Assembly: GCA_033060915.1 (NCBI GenBank)
Contig: CM065392.1
Span: 16,809,001 to 16,873,000, forward strand
Origin: Euryodendron excelsum
Lineage: Eukaryota > Streptophyta > Magnoliopsida > Ericales > Pentaphylacaceae
Reading direction: 5' to 3'
Length of the DNA: 64,000 nt
This document shows positions 1 through 12,156 of this stretch, piece after piece. The first letter of the stretch is position 1, and the number at the start of each line of letters is the position of its first letter. The position numbers and the translations under genes were made by a program. Below the pieces are notes generated by a model that made no database searches, was not told the origin of the DNA, and saw nothing but the letters and a program-made list of their open reading frames with translations.

Positions 1-1328
1 ATGCTAGAATAGTTGAAAAGGTTGACCTACTCGTCAAGGGCAAAACAGTCATTTGAACAAAAAACACCAGAATGGACTCGGAGTGACCTGTAAGAAGGCT
101 AAAGAGTTGGAAACACTATTGAGAGTGTTCCAAGAAATTGCCAGTTTGATATCCAAAGCCGGTGTGGTTGGAAAAGACGACCAGCCCACTAGGGATAAAA
201 TGGTCATTTTCCATCGGCATTACTGAAATAGATTTAGAATGGTCCAGAAAGGTGTTAGAAGATTGGGAATATTATTGGAAGCATCCTCATAATGTAACCA
301 GTTTGACACCTAGAGCCGGTGTGGTTCCCAGAGATGGTCGGATGCTTGGGCCAAAATGATTATTTTGACTGAATAACCTCGAAATTGATCCGGAATCGAC
401 TGGAAGGCACTTGAAGATGCCGGATTGTCTTTGGGACAATCTTGGAAGGGTAAACTTATCATTTTGAGGACTTAGGTACTTTCTCAAGAAGCGTATCGAA
501 AGGGCCCAAAGGGTAGTTTGGTCATTTTTCACCAAAGTGGGCTAGTAGGCACTGGTGTTGACCTGGGTTTTGAGTGTTTCTGTCAATCTGATGGTATGTG
601 TCTAGTTGGTTTCCAAAGATATCACATCCTTCAGTAAATGTGTCACGACCAAGAGGTGTGTTCGGTCCCGTGACATAAGAGTTTTGTTGGCAATTCCCAA
701 TGCTGACCTGCTTGTAAGTATTTTCGCCACTCTGACGGTTGTGATTTTTGTGAGTGTTTCCGTTACTTTGACAGTGTGCGTTCATTCTAGAGACTGCCTG
801 ATATCAAGAAGCTGCTAGATGGTCTTATCGTATAAAGAATTAACTTTTTTGAAAGACGTGCCGAATAACGGACATCTCCATTGGTGGGCTAGCAGGCGCC
901 AGAAGTGAACCGTTCTACCATCTCGGGGACTTCTGTCTAGATCGAAAAGTTTGAATGGACTTACCATTCCAAGGAGTTTTCTCGATAAACGTGCTAGACT
1001 AGATGGACTTACCATCTGAGAGAGTAGCTTTCTCGAAAGACGTGCCAGATTGAGTTTGATTGGTCTAAACTGGAATTGAAACTTGAATCGAGGTTGAAAT
1101 AGGGACTTAACATCTTTAGGAAGACGTGCCAACTAGAATTGGACCAAGCAATGCCTCAAGGGGATTTTGATCATTTTGCCTCTATTGGGCCCAATGGGCC
1201 TACAAAGCGATTGATTGACTGGATTGAGTTTGGAAAATTGGTTTGGACTTGAATGTGCCTGTGTCAGTTTGAATATGAGTCCAGTCAGGCTAGAGATTTG
1301 CCGAGCGCACAAAAATAAGGTGCTTACA
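1..1328 (-). mobile_element. LARD-type LTR, partial (runs off the left edge)
   Basis: Read on the - strand this begins at 1328 with TGTAAGCACC-like sequence (the + strand shows ...ataaggtgcttaca, ending at 1328) and continues past the window start. It carries the family's signature blocks: the stretches that end in 'gggcaaaatggtcatttt', the 'gtcactctgacggt' short repeats near 700-780, and a dyad at about 108-135. It has no PPT or PBS next to its inner end, so it may be a solo LTR or an end of an element lying outside the window. Identity rests on direct comparison with the complete LTRs at 36574-41087 and 12229-17258. Confidence 0.85.
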
Positions 1329-1414
1329 AGGATTAAACTTTAGATTAGGAGCTTGCTTGTCATCATTAAGGCAAACCACTTGCTTATATACTAAGATGTA
1401 TAAACACTTCTAAG

Positions 1415-2082
1415 AAAGTGTCATATCTACTTCGGGCACTCAGCTTATTGGACACTCCACTGACATGTGTCAGACACGAGGCCAACGGAGGCTACCTAGC
1501 AAGCCATTGAGTTGCTAATCTTCTTTTGGGGCTGCTTAAAGGCCATATGAGCACCATTGCATGACTTGAAGAGGATGAACTGTCTTGCCAGAGATCTTAT
1601 TGCTGATGGCCTTGCAGTCCTCAATCTTGCAGTATTGTTTAAAGGCATTGGTGAGGGGTTTGGTGTTGGTGTCCTAGCCGAGGCTATGGATGAAGATCTT
1701 GCAGTGACCAAGGTCCTCACTGGCCACCTTATGGATATGATTGGCCATATTGGCATCCTTATTTGCCACTTCACATAGCAAATTGATCAAATGTTCCTTA
1801 TCGAAGGGCTTCAGAAGCTTGTTGAATGGTTCGTCATCATCATTCAGAGCTACACTAGTCTCCGCAATATAATCATCATTTCCATTTTTATTAAAAGCAG
1901 ACCGGTCTTCATCATTATGACTGTCTCCTTCCTCTTCCTCTTCTTCTTATTCTTCTTCTTCTTCTTCCATAGCCTCTTAATCATCGTCTTGTTCCTCTTC
2001 AACTTCTTATTGTTCTTTTTGCTGCTACTTTTTAGGTTGACTTTCAGGTTGGTTTGGACTTAATTTTTTGCTTTTTCGCCAT
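1415..2082 (-). pseudogene. Decayed copy of a UBP1-associated protein 2 (UBA2) gene
   Basis: Read on the - strand from an ATG at 2082-2080, the conceptual protein starts MAKKQKIKSKP, passes a long Glu-rich tract (about 1995-1920), then shows the UBA2 N-terminal region FNKLLKPFDKEHLINLL (about 1825-1775). An RRM follows: RNP2 relic KIFIHSLG (about 1700-1680), then KQYCKIEDCKAISNKISGK, then, after a frameshift, the RNP1 relic FILFK and KQPQKKISNSMAC (about 1540-1500). UBA2 proteins are plant nuclear RRM proteins that bind UBP1 and act in mRNA turnover. This copy has several in-frame stops and at least one frameshift, and it fades out near 1415, well before a second RRM would appear. It is therefore a broken, truncated copy. 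UBA2 coding regions are often intronless, so absence of introns does not show whether it is retroposed. The left limit is approximate. Confidence 0.82.
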
Positions 2083-2872
2083 TGTTGGATGAGTATTTTT
2101 GGACTGGTGAGAAGTATAAATGAGTTAAAAGAAGAGAGGGAATAATCGGGAGGTTGTTAAGGTTTGGAACCGGACTTTGTTACCAAAACTCCATTTGGGA
2201 GACAAATTTGCTTCTTGAAAAAAATCCACTTAGAGTGAAAGACAAATTTTTAGGAAATTTTGAGAAAAACATTTCAAAAACTTTAAAAAAATATATCTAT
2301 GTTATAAAACTCCCTACAAACATCCTTCTCATAAATTTTTTTTAACATTTTCATGCCTCATGTATATTAGTACTTTATATTGTTATTTTTAATATATTTA
2401 ATAAAGCTTTTATCAAATATTGTTTGTTTAATTTTATGGGTTAACTTCATCTAAACCTGCTCTAGTTTAATATATCGACACCAAGACCCACTCTCTTTTA
2501 AATACAGGCACCTACACTCTCTGCTGTCACCATCCATGAATCCATTGTAAGTTTTAGAGAGTATTTTGGTCTTTGCTCATGTTTTAGTTCTTCCCATCAA
2601 TTTTCTTTTTCTTTCCACTTGTTCTTCTTTTTCTCTCTTTCCACCACCCTTAAACTGTCTTTTTTTACACATTACTCACCCCTTCTCTCTCTCCTCTTTT
2701 TGTCTTTTTCCTCACTCTCTCCCCCCCTTCTCTTCTCTTTTTTTTTTTTTTTCTTTTTCATATCTCTCTCTCTCTTTTGTGTTTTTCGCATCACTTACTT
2801 TTTCTATCTCTCTCTCTTTTTCTTCTCTTTTTATTCTCTTTTATCTCTTCCCACCACTTTTTCTTTTCCATC

Positions 2873-2923
<51 letters not shown>

Positions 2924-3189
2924 CGGCTCTTTATATATATGTTTTTCTTCTCTCTATCCCAAGCATAAAACAAGTGCAAAACATGCCACACCTTCAAATC
3001 ACAAGAACAAGCCACACCTTCATATCTGAAACCTCTCGCTTGCAAGGTTCTTCACCTTCAACACTATAAGTACGCCAATTTTGTCTGCTTGGCAATTTTT
3101 TGTCTGAGGCACCACTCTAGTCAAATCAAAGGTTTTCTAAGCCAAAATGGCATTCCAAGATCAAAACAACTATTATAGTTCACGATGAC
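2083..3189. other. Unassigned AT-rich then pyrimidine-rich spacer
   Basis: 2083-2480 is AT-rich sequence upstream of the UBA2 pseudogene with no recognisable coding. 2560-2960 is almost pure pyrimidine on the + strand (long runs of T, CTTT and TC). 2960-3189 is ordinary unassigned sequence up to the LTR that starts at 3190. Open frames across 2566-3069 only reflect the low-complexity tract. Confidence 0.6.
2878..2914. repeat. (CT)n microsatellite
   Basis: About 18 uninterrupted CT dinucleotides inside the larger pyrimidine tract, followed by 'ttctctctccgg'. Confidence 0.95.
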
Positions 3190-3899
3190 TGTAAGCATCC
3201 TATCTTTGCCCACTCGACAATTCCCAATTAAAGTAAGCTAAAGTGCCTCTTGGCATTTCGTTGCACCTCTAGGCATTACAGGCAAGCTTTCTAAGACATG
3301 GGGGCTTCGAAACCAATAACTGATATTGTCAGAGTGACAGAAAAACACACAAACTATCAAAACTGTCAGAGTGATAGAAACACTCCTAAGCTTTCAAAGG
3401 TCATCATTGCACCCCACAGGTAGCTCGGATGTTAAAATGACCGATTTGTCTTTAGGCAATGACAAGTTTACCAAAGGAATAGATACCTTTAGAAACCAAC
3501 CCACCACCATCAAAGTGATAGAAATACTCATAAGCCTTACACAGTTCATTTTCGGCAACCGCTAGCCTCGCCGATGTAGAATGTTCGTTATGCCACTTGG
3601 CATCCAACAGCTACCCAAGATCAAACAATCCTCGGAACCAATCACCAAAACCACTAGAGTGGCAGAAGCACTCAAAAACTATCAAGCCATCAGAGTGGCA
3701 AAAATAATCACAAACAGGTTAGTATAAGCACATCGCAAGCAACCTAGTGTTAAAATAACTGATGCACTTTTTGGCCTTGACACGTTTACCAAGGAGGTAT
3801 GTTTACCAAGGATGAAATACCTTTGGAAACCAACTTATCACAATCATTGGAGAGACAAAAACACTTGCAAATGCAGGTCAACACTAGTGCCTGCTAGCC

Positions 3900-4640
3900 C
3901 TAACTAGTGAAAAATGACCATTTTGCCCAAGGTAGTTCGACACATCTTTTGAGAAAGTAAAAATCCTTTAAGATGACAATATCATCCCCAAATTATATGC
4001 AAACAGTCTGACACATTTAAGATGCCAATCAAGTCATCTTCGGTCCCATTCCAGGGACTTTCGGTTAAAATGATCATTTTGCTCGAAAGCGTTTGACACG
4101 TCTTTTGAGAAAGCATAAATCCCTTAGGGTAGTAAGAACACATCGATATTGTTATTAAACAGTCTGACATGACAAAGATGCCAATCAAAATGGCCCTAGT
4201 CCCATTTCAGCGACTTCTAGGCCAAATGATCATTTTCTCTCTAGGTAGCCTAACATGTCCTTTGAGAAAGCACAAGTCCCTCAAGACGGTAAGACCATCC
4301 CAATACTATCTCTAGATAGCCCAACACGTTCAAGATGCCAATCGAGTCGACTTCAATCTTATTTTGGAAACTTTTGATGAAAATAACCATTTTGCCCATA
4401 GATAGCTTGGTGCATCTTTCGAGAAAACATAAAGCCCTTAGCATGGTAAGACCACCACAACACTTTATCTAGAAACCAATCAAAGCGACTTTGACCTCGT
4501 TTTGGTGACTTTCAATCAAAATAACCATTTTGTCCTTAGGCAGCCCGATATATTTCAAGAAAGCATAAATCTCACAGGACGATAAGACCATCCACAAATT
4601 TCCTCTAGGTAGTTCGGCACGTTCAGTTGCCAATAAAGTC
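3900..4640 (+). repeat. Tandem array, about 155-bp units, in the diverged LTR
   Basis: The phrase 'aaaatgaccattttgcc' and variants recurs near 3911, 4067, 4213, 4379 and 4519, each followed by a 'cacgtcttttgagaaagcat' block and a 'gtaagaccatcc' block. Spacings of about 140-166 bp give roughly five diverged units. The same kind of unit is found in the LTR at 15750-16400 with a regular 157-bp period. Confidence 0.75.
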
Positions 4641-4733
4641 CATCCCGATCACATGCCAGTAAGCCTCAATCAAAACTACACTGGCTCTAACTAAGAGCTT
4701 TGACTGGGGCTTGCCAACAAAGTTGCCAATCCA

Positions 4734-4875
4734 GTCACGAGACCTTTACTATAGTTGTCATAAGAAGGCACATTCAAGTTACTAAAAAAGTCCATCCCTA
4801 AGTGCTTTTCAAAACTACACTGGGTTTGGGAACTAAACCAGCCCCATCATGACACTATGGTAAAGGTCTCGTGAC
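4734..4875. repeat. 22-bp inverted repeat with about 98-bp spacer
   Basis: The arm at 4734-4755 (GTCACGAGACCTTTACTATA + GT) is complementary to 4854-4875 with one mismatch. The pair could form a cruciform or RNA stem within the diverged LTR fragment. Confidence 0.85.
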
Positions 4876-5517
4876 CTTTTAAAATGAGCCCCTCAACTCA
4901 GAGCACACCTTATCCAATAAAAGCTCCAAGAAGCATGTCACATACGCTTCTCCAAAGCCGGTTTTCTTCACTTCCCTAGCTATAACGCATTGTCCAAACA
5001 TAGGCAAAGTGCATAAATAAGGGATTTCCCATAAGCTTGTCAAGTAGGCTTTTCATCAAAACTATCTGATCGTCAAAACCATTACCTAAAGACCATGATT
5101 GGATGGTTCAAAGAGAAGCACTTTTGAAAACTGGGAAAGCGCATAAATGACACTTCCCGTTTCCTGTTTCCCATATTAAATCTCGATTCACTACTTATAA
5201 CGCACCTTCAAATGGTTGAAAAAAATGTGTAAATTAGGGAATTTCCAAAAGCCTTTCTGGAGGACATTCAATCGAAATTGTCAATCAAGGATAGCACTTC
5301 CCAAAAGCCACAATCGCATGGATCAAACACGGCTATTTTGGAAAATTCCGGAAGCATCAGTACGACACATCCAAAAGCTTATTTTTAAGCTCAATTGCCA
5401 ACGTATTATCTATATCAATTAGGATCATCTGAAGCCTTTAAGTTACACCACGTCAAAGAAAAACTGCAGAACAATAACGCCAATGGGCTCATTTCTCTCA
5501 AAATATTGGCTGGAATA

Positions 5518-7064
5518 TGCAACCCAAGACGGGGGTGAATTGGGTTTCTCAAAAGTAATAGTCAATAATGTAGTTAAATACTTCTAAAGCTATGGAAAAA
5601 TAGCTAATCAAAGTATGATCAATGCAAATAAGTGTTATGATGTAAGGAAGGAAATGAGAGGACAATGAACACAGCGATTTACAAAGGTTTAGTCACAACG
5701 TGTAATTTACGTCCTCACCCTCAAGATCCCCTTGAAAGTCTCATCCACTATGCAAAAATCTCTTTACATAGTAGATGCTAGTTGCCCAAGTTCCTAACTC
5801 AGTTTTACAGGAGTTCTTCCCAAACTCTTAAGACACAAGTGATTTTGTCAAGGCTTCACACAAACTTACAAATATTTTTACCAAGAACACTCAAACTCAC
5901 GGTTTACAAACTCACCCAAGCAAAATAAATGAAGTTTACACAATGGGTATCTCTTACAAAGAGGAGATAAGTAACTGTAGCTCAGTAATTAACCCTAACT
6001 ATTCATCAAAAAGAATATTCCAGTTATAGCTTAAAAATTTGTAGCCTTAATATTTGATTCAGTACTTATAATCTTGTATTCTTGTATATAAATACTATGG
6101 AGACCTTGTATTTATATCCTTGCATTATTCTAGCCGTTGATGGTGGTTGAGAGAGCATTTAATGCATTTTTTGCTTGACAAGACGTTAAAAAATATAGCC
6201 GTTGGGCTCAATGTATCGATCCCTAAATTGAATGAGTCAACCTTTTTTGTTTTGACGCTAGCTTTCTCACCATTCTGCCTAAATGTGTCAACCCCTGAAA
6301 AATAGGTGTCAACTCTTTTTGACTTTCACCAAAGTTCATCAAAGCTTTGTCTAAATGTGTTGACCCCCGAGAATGAAGGTGTTAACCCTTTTTGGACCTT
6401 CTTCAAGATTTTGTATTTTGGACCAATGTGTTGACTCTTGGAATAGATGGGTCAACTTTTTTGCTTTTCAAATTCCAATCTGCTATTGTCTCAACGTGTC
6501 AACTCCTGGAATGGATGGGCCGACTCTTTTTATCTAATGACTTCAACTTTTGCCAATCTTCTTCAATCTTTTTCTAAGTCTTCAAGTTCTTCAAGAATCA
6601 TCCAAATAAGGCTTTTAAAGCTTGAAATGACTTCTCCAAAGCAAGTTGATTTCTAAGAACATTTTCAATCTCTTCAAGATGGCATTAATCCATTTTAATC
6701 CCTTGAAGAGTTCTTCAATCAACATAGCTTCCATCATTCCAAGACATCTTCAAAATCTTCAAGTAGATCTGCAATGTCTTGTGCAGATCTTTAGTAGATC
6801 TTCATCATCTTTGAACACCTTTAATCTCATTATGAATATAATCTTGTTGTAATGTTTTTCATCAATCAATCATCATGGCTAAATAACCTTCAACATGCTT
6901 GATAAGCTTTCAATGCAAAATACCTTCAATATCTCTAATGTATCAAGCTTCAAGGCATAATCTTAACTGAGATTAAAGCATAATATGATATGCACATTAA
7001 GTAGAGTCATTAAATTCTTAATACAATATTTTGTTATCATTATAATCAAGGCATGAAAGTAACA
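5518..7064 (-). mobile_element. SIRE-like Ty1-copia LTR (left arm copy)
   Basis: On the - strand the LTR starts TGTTACTTTCATGCC at 7064 and ends ...CTTGGGTTGCA at 5518 (1,547 bp). It is directly preceded by a polypurine tract (7065-7083). The 'cccccgtcttgggttgca' end and the two purine tracts in the adjoining internal region match the 3' end layout I know from SIRE/Maximus copia elements. The family call is therefore an inference from layout, because no copia pol is present. The right-arm copy starts at 12157. Confidence 0.75.
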
Positions 7065-7982
7065 ATCTCCCCCTTTTTGATGGTGACAAAACCTTAACCA
7101 ATATGAACAAACTAATCAATATCTAATAATCGACAATATGCAATATCAAAAAATTTAAAAATTGTTACCTGCTGAGAGTACCAAAATTTCTCCCCCCTTT
7201 CTTTTGTACTCAATGTATTTCCAAGTTCAGAGCAGAGAAAGACTTTTTCAATTAAGTCGTCTCCCTCTTTCTTATGTAATTTAATACTCCATACAATGAT
7301 ACCAATAGCTTCATACTTTTAACAAATGTACCAATATTTGTTCCAAACTTTCTCTCCTTTCATACTTTTCTCCCTTTTTATAAAAAGCTTGCATGCCTTT
7401 CATTCTCCTTTTTGTCAAAAAGAGTTATATACAATCTAAAGACAGGTACAATAGCAAAAAATCTTAAAACATTAAAATAATTATTGTCAGGATATTGACC
7501 AAATCAATCAACTCATCAAATCAGCAGGGATAAGTCAAGGGATAACCATAACTGAGTATTTATAAGTAATAAGCATCCTTATGGTTCCAAGACTAATACA
7601 TCCACATAATTTTACAACATGTTATCTTAAGAATGACACACCATCTTATTAAAAATATTGTTCAAAATATGCAAATGCAAGAGTGCTCATGTGGATTTGA
7701 GAGTTTTGGATAAGCCAACAGGGTTATCAACTGTGTTGGAAAACTTGGAGGTTGAAGATCTCTATCTCAGAGAGTATCTACGAGGACCTGCTAATAGCTC
7801 TAGTGGTGTTTGGCTAATGGGGTTTAATAGTTCTCCAGTTGAGGGCTAAGTTGCGGTCTCCTCAGTTGAAGCACTCAACTCCTCAGTAGAGTTCTTTACT
7901 ACTGCTTCAGGGTTGAGAGACTTGTATTAATCTCCAATAATTCTCTTGATGTACTTGTCAAGATGCTTAGTTGAGACATCTA
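7065..7982 (-). mobile_element. SIRE-like internal 3' end with polypurine tract (left arm)
   Basis: Non-coding 3' end of a copia-type internal region on the - strand. It carries the PPT (TCAAAAAGGGGGAGATTG, complement of 7065-7083) directly before the LTR and an upstream 'gacaaaaaggaga' tract around 7410-7430. Some frames are short and open (7658-7849 on the + strand) but none resembles a known domain. The internal side is cut at 7983 by a LARD-type LTR piece. Confidence 0.7.
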
Positions 7983-9936
7983 TGTTGTGCCTCGATTTTT
8001 TGCACTTGAGATAATATGTGGAAAACACACGGTACACTCTCATTAGAACTCATCCTCCTAGAAGAATGAGTACAACTAGCTTTGAATTGAAAATTGATTT
8101 GAATAGGGGCTTTTGGAAAAAGGCTTGGAGTCGCCATCTAACTTAGTTAAGGTGAGTTGGGTCACCTAAAACTAAGTGAAGTCCGAAGACATAAACTTAG
8201 GGTTTTGAAAAGGTTTTCAAAAACTTTCTCAAGAGAGGATTTTTTTTTTTTAGAAAAGATAGTTTGTTTGGTAACCTTTGAAAAGATATAAACCCTTTTT
8301 TTTTAAAAAATAACTAATTTTGGTCTTTCAAAAATAGTTATTCTAGGTTTGGAGGTTGGTTACATATAAGGAAGATGCACTAGGCTATCACCTTATCCCG
8401 CCCTTGCCTTACCTACATGCCTTTTCATCCTAGATTCACTCATTTAGAATCTCCAATTATCCAATATCCACTTAGATCCACCTTGAACAGAATTTTAGAA
8501 AAAGGTTTGAGCCATCATTTTAGGAATGATGAAATGCATGATATGTAAGTGCATGAAAATAATTTAGAAAAAGATAGTGAAAAAGGAAATTGGAACTTTG
8601 AAAAAAGCTGTGACTGCTCCTATGAGGGTTGCCTACGTATCCCTTTGTTGGGAATCAGGTCAGTTATAGTTCGGGCTTGGGGTTCGATTGAAAATAGACA
8701 CTTTTAGGGTCTTCCAAAAGTTTGACTTGAAAGGGTTCGATTTAAACTTTGATTGAAAGATTGAAAATTGAACTTTGATTTGAAATTGAACTTGGGTTGA
8801 CTCTACAATAAAACTTAAATTTGAAATTGAACTTTGAAATAGAACTTGGACTTGTTTTGAAAAGTTTGAATTGAACTTTTGAAATCATCTTAACTTGAAT
8901 TGGGGTTTGAAAATCATCTTAATTTAGACTTAAGATTTAGAAAAGAGTTGAAGTTTCCTAACTTAGGGCTAGGGTTGAACTAGGGTTTCGGCCTCCCAGG
9001 ATTTGGATATGCACTTGAAATGGAAGGGTTTGATTGAAACTTGAGAAAATTGATTTTAGAAAGTTTGATTTTAGGAAAGTTTCAAATTAGGAAAGTTCGA
9101 TTTTAAGAAAGAATTGATTTAGGAAAGGTTTGAATTTGGAATTTGAAAAACTAGAATTCGGAAAGATCGAGTTTAAGAAGAATTGAATTTGGAAAGTTGA
9201 GTTTAAAAAGGTTTAACCTAGGTTCGATGTAACTTGGGGATTAAAGTTCAATTTTAGGAAAGATTTGATTTAGGAAAGGCTTGAATTAAGGAAGGTTTGA
9301 ATTTGAAAGTTTTAAATTTAGATTTTGAAAAATTAGAATTTGGAAAGATCGGGTTTAAGAAGAATTGAATTTGGAAAGTTGAGTTTGAAAGGTTTAACCT
9401 ACGTTGGAGGTAACTTGGGGATTTATGCAGTACACTTGAATTGAAAAGATTTGATTTCAATTGAAAAAGGAAAGTTTTGTTTTTTGAAAGTTTTAAAATT
9501 AGGAAAGATGAGAATTAGAAAAGATTTGATTTCTATTTTCTACAACAGAAGATTAGATTTTATTTTCAAAAAATAGGTTACTTGATTTGGTTTCCTATTC
9601 GGACAAGATTTGATTGGACTTGAAATTGAAAAGGTTTAATTTTGAAAAATCCATCATTGTATGTGACTTTTGAATTAGGAAATTCATAATTCTATGTAGA
9701 AAATGATTTTGAAAATCTATGATTTAATGTGAATAGAAAGCCATGATTTTATGTGAGAAATCTAGAATCTCTTAAATATGGACTCTAGGGTTTTGACTTA
9801 GATTTCAAGACAAAGAGTTTTTGAAAAGTGAATATTTGAAAAGAACTTGTAGGAGGAAGTAGATTTGCAAAACTATTTAGAAAGATGTTTGAATATAGAA
9901 TTTTGCAAGTCTATTATAATAGCTCACTTTTCTAGG
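7983..9936 (-). mobile_element. LARD-type LTR piece, left arm plus palindrome spacer
   Basis: On the + strand it starts 'tgttgtgcctcgattttttgc', the decayed complement of the LTR 3' terminus. It contains the hairpin block near 8130-8165, the 'tacgtatccctttgttggga' block and the purine-rich 'gaaaggtttgaatt' array (8690-9900). Only the 3' half of the LTR is present. 9406-9936 has no counterpart in the other arm and forms the spacer. Confidence 0.85.
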
Positions 9937-11222
9937 TTAAACCTTTTTAAACTCAACTTTCCAAATTCAATTCTTCTTAAACCTGATCTTTCAAAATTCT
10001 AATTTTTCAAATTCTAAATTTAAACCTTTTCAAATTCAAACCTTTCTTAATTCAAACCTTTCTTAAATAAAATCTTTCCTAAAATCGAACTTTCCTAACT
10101 TGGAACTTTCCTAATTTGAAACTTTTCTAAAATCGAAATTTCCTAATTTGAAACTTTTCTAAAATCAAACTTCTCAAGTTTCAATCAAACCCTTCTATTT
10201 CAAGTGCATGTCCAAATCCTGGGAGGCCGAAACCATAGTTCAACTTTAATCCTAAGTTAGAAAACTTTAACTCCTTTCTAAATCTTAAGTCCAAATCAAG
10301 ATGCTTTTCAAACCCCAATTCAAGTCAAGATGATTTCAAAAGTTCAATTCAAACTTTCAAAACAAGTTCAAGTTCTATTTTAAAGTTCAATTTTAAATTC
10401 AAGTTTTATTGTAGAGTCAACCCAAGTTCGATTTCAAATCAAAGTTCAATTTTCAAAATTCCAATCAAAGTTTAAATCAAACTTTTTCAAGTCAAACTTT
10501 CTGAAGACCCCAAAAGTGTCTATTTTCAATCGGATCCTGAGTTTGAACTACAACTGACCTAATTTCCAATAAAGGGATACGTAAGTAACCCTTATGGGTG
10601 TGGTCACAACTTTTTTTAAAATTCTAATTCCCTTTTTCAAAATCTTTTTCCAAATTCTTTTCATGCACTTACATCTTATGCATTTCATCATTCCTAAAGT
10701 GATAGCTCAAATCTCTTTATAAAATTCTTTTCAAAGTGGATCTAAGTGAACATTGGATAATCAAAAATTCAAAATGAGTGAACCTAGGGTGAAAAGGCAT
10801 GTAGGTAGGGCACAGGAGGGATAAGGTGATAGCCTAGTGCATATTCCTTATACGTAACCAACCTCTGAACTTAGAATCATTGTTTTCGAAAGACCAAATG
10901 GAGTTATTTTTTAAAAAAGGGGCTTAAATATTTCCAAAAGTTACCAAAAAACCTGTCTTTGTAAAAAAAAACCTCTCTTGAGGAAGTTTTTGAAAACCTT
11001 TTCAAAAACCGTAAGTTTATATTTTCGGACTTAGTTTTAGGTGACCTAATTTACCTTAACCAAGTTAGGTGGTGACTCCAATCTTTTTTCTAAAAGCCCT
11101 TATTCAAATCAATTTTTAATTCAAATCTAGTCGCACTCATCCTTCTAGGAGGATGAGTTCTAATGTAAGAGTACTGTGTGTTTCCCAATAATTATCGGAG
11201 TGCAAAAAATTGGAGCTTGACA
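9937..11222 (+). mobile_element. LARD-type LTR piece, right arm
   Basis: Mirror copy of 7983-9405, ending '...ggagcttgaca' at 11222. Several variants are shared only with the left arm, for example 'tgcactaggctatcacc' where other copies have 'cgcactaagccatcacc'. This ties the two arms to one duplication rather than to two independent insertions. Confidence 0.85.
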
Positions 11223-12156
11223 TAGATGTCTCAACTGAGCGTCTTGACAAGTATATCAAGAGAATCATTGGAGATTAATACAAGCCTCTCAACCTTGAAG
11301 CAACATCAAAGAACTCTACTGAGGAGTTGAGTGCTTCAATTGAGGAAACCGCAACTTAGCCCTCAACTGGAGAACCATCAAACCCCATTAGCCAAACACC
11401 AATAAAGCTATCAACAGATCCTTATAAATACTCTCTGAGATAGAGAACTTCAACCTCCAAGTTTTCTAACACAGTTGATAAGCCTGTTGACTTATCCAAA
11501 ATCCCATCTCCCAAATCCACATGAGCACTCTTGCATATGCATATACTGAACAATATTTTTAATAAGATGGTGTGTCATCCTTAAGACAATATGTTATAAA
11601 ATTATGAGGATGTATTAGTCTTTGAACCTTATGGATGCTTATTACTTATAAATGCTCACTTTTGATTATCCCTTGACTTATCCTTACTGATTTGATGAGT
11701 TGATTGGTTTGGTTGATATCCTAAAAATAATTCTTTCAATATTTTAAGATTTTTTGCTATTGTACCTGTCTTTAGATTGTATATATAACTCTTTTTGATG
11801 AGTTGACAAAAAGGGAGAGAAAATGAAAGGCATATAAGATTTCTATAAAAAGGGAGAGAAGTATGAAAGAAGAGGAACAAATATTGGCACATTTGTTAGT
11901 ATGAAGCTATTGGTATCATTGTATGGAGTATTGAATAGCATAAGAAAGAGGGAGAAGACTTAATTGAAAAAGCATTTCTTTGCTTTGAACTTATTTATTG
12001 GAAATACATTAAGTACAAAAGAAAAGGGGAGAAATTTTGGTACTCTCAGCAGGTAACAATTTCTCAATTTTTTGATATTGCACATTGTAAATCATTAGAT
12101 ATTGATTAGTTTATTCATATTGGTTAAGGTTTTGTCATTATCAAAAAGGGAGAGAT
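11223..12156 (+). mobile_element. SIRE-like internal 3' end with polypurine tract (right arm)
   Basis: Reverse-complement counterpart of 7065-7982. It has a first purine tract near 11808-11860 ('aaaaagggagagaa') and the PPT at 12141-12156 directly before the LTR start TGTTACTTTC at 12157. There is no recognisable coding. Confidence 0.72.

Larger units (their letters stand above)
3190..5517 (+). mobile_element. Diverged LARD-type LTR, 5' half only
   Basis: It starts TGTAAGCATCC and runs through the same order of blocks as the complete LTRs: 'gtcagagtggcaaaaa...' short repeats at 3330-3720, 'accgatttgtctttaggcaatgacaagtttaccaaag' type sequence, then tandem units. The similarity is clearly lower than among the other copies. 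The TATA-box half of the LTR is missing and the fragment abuts the SIRE-like LTR that begins at 5518. It could be an old relative of the family rather than the same subfamily. Confidence 0.65.

Noticed and set aside
1557..1778. + strand open frame over the UBA2 pseudogene
   Set aside because: It is the shadow of the - strand RRM-coding sequence.
2566..3069. Ser/Phe/Leu-rich open frame of 167 codons
   Set aside because: It is a translation of a low-complexity pyrimidine tract with a (CT)n microsatellite; three overlapping frames look alike.
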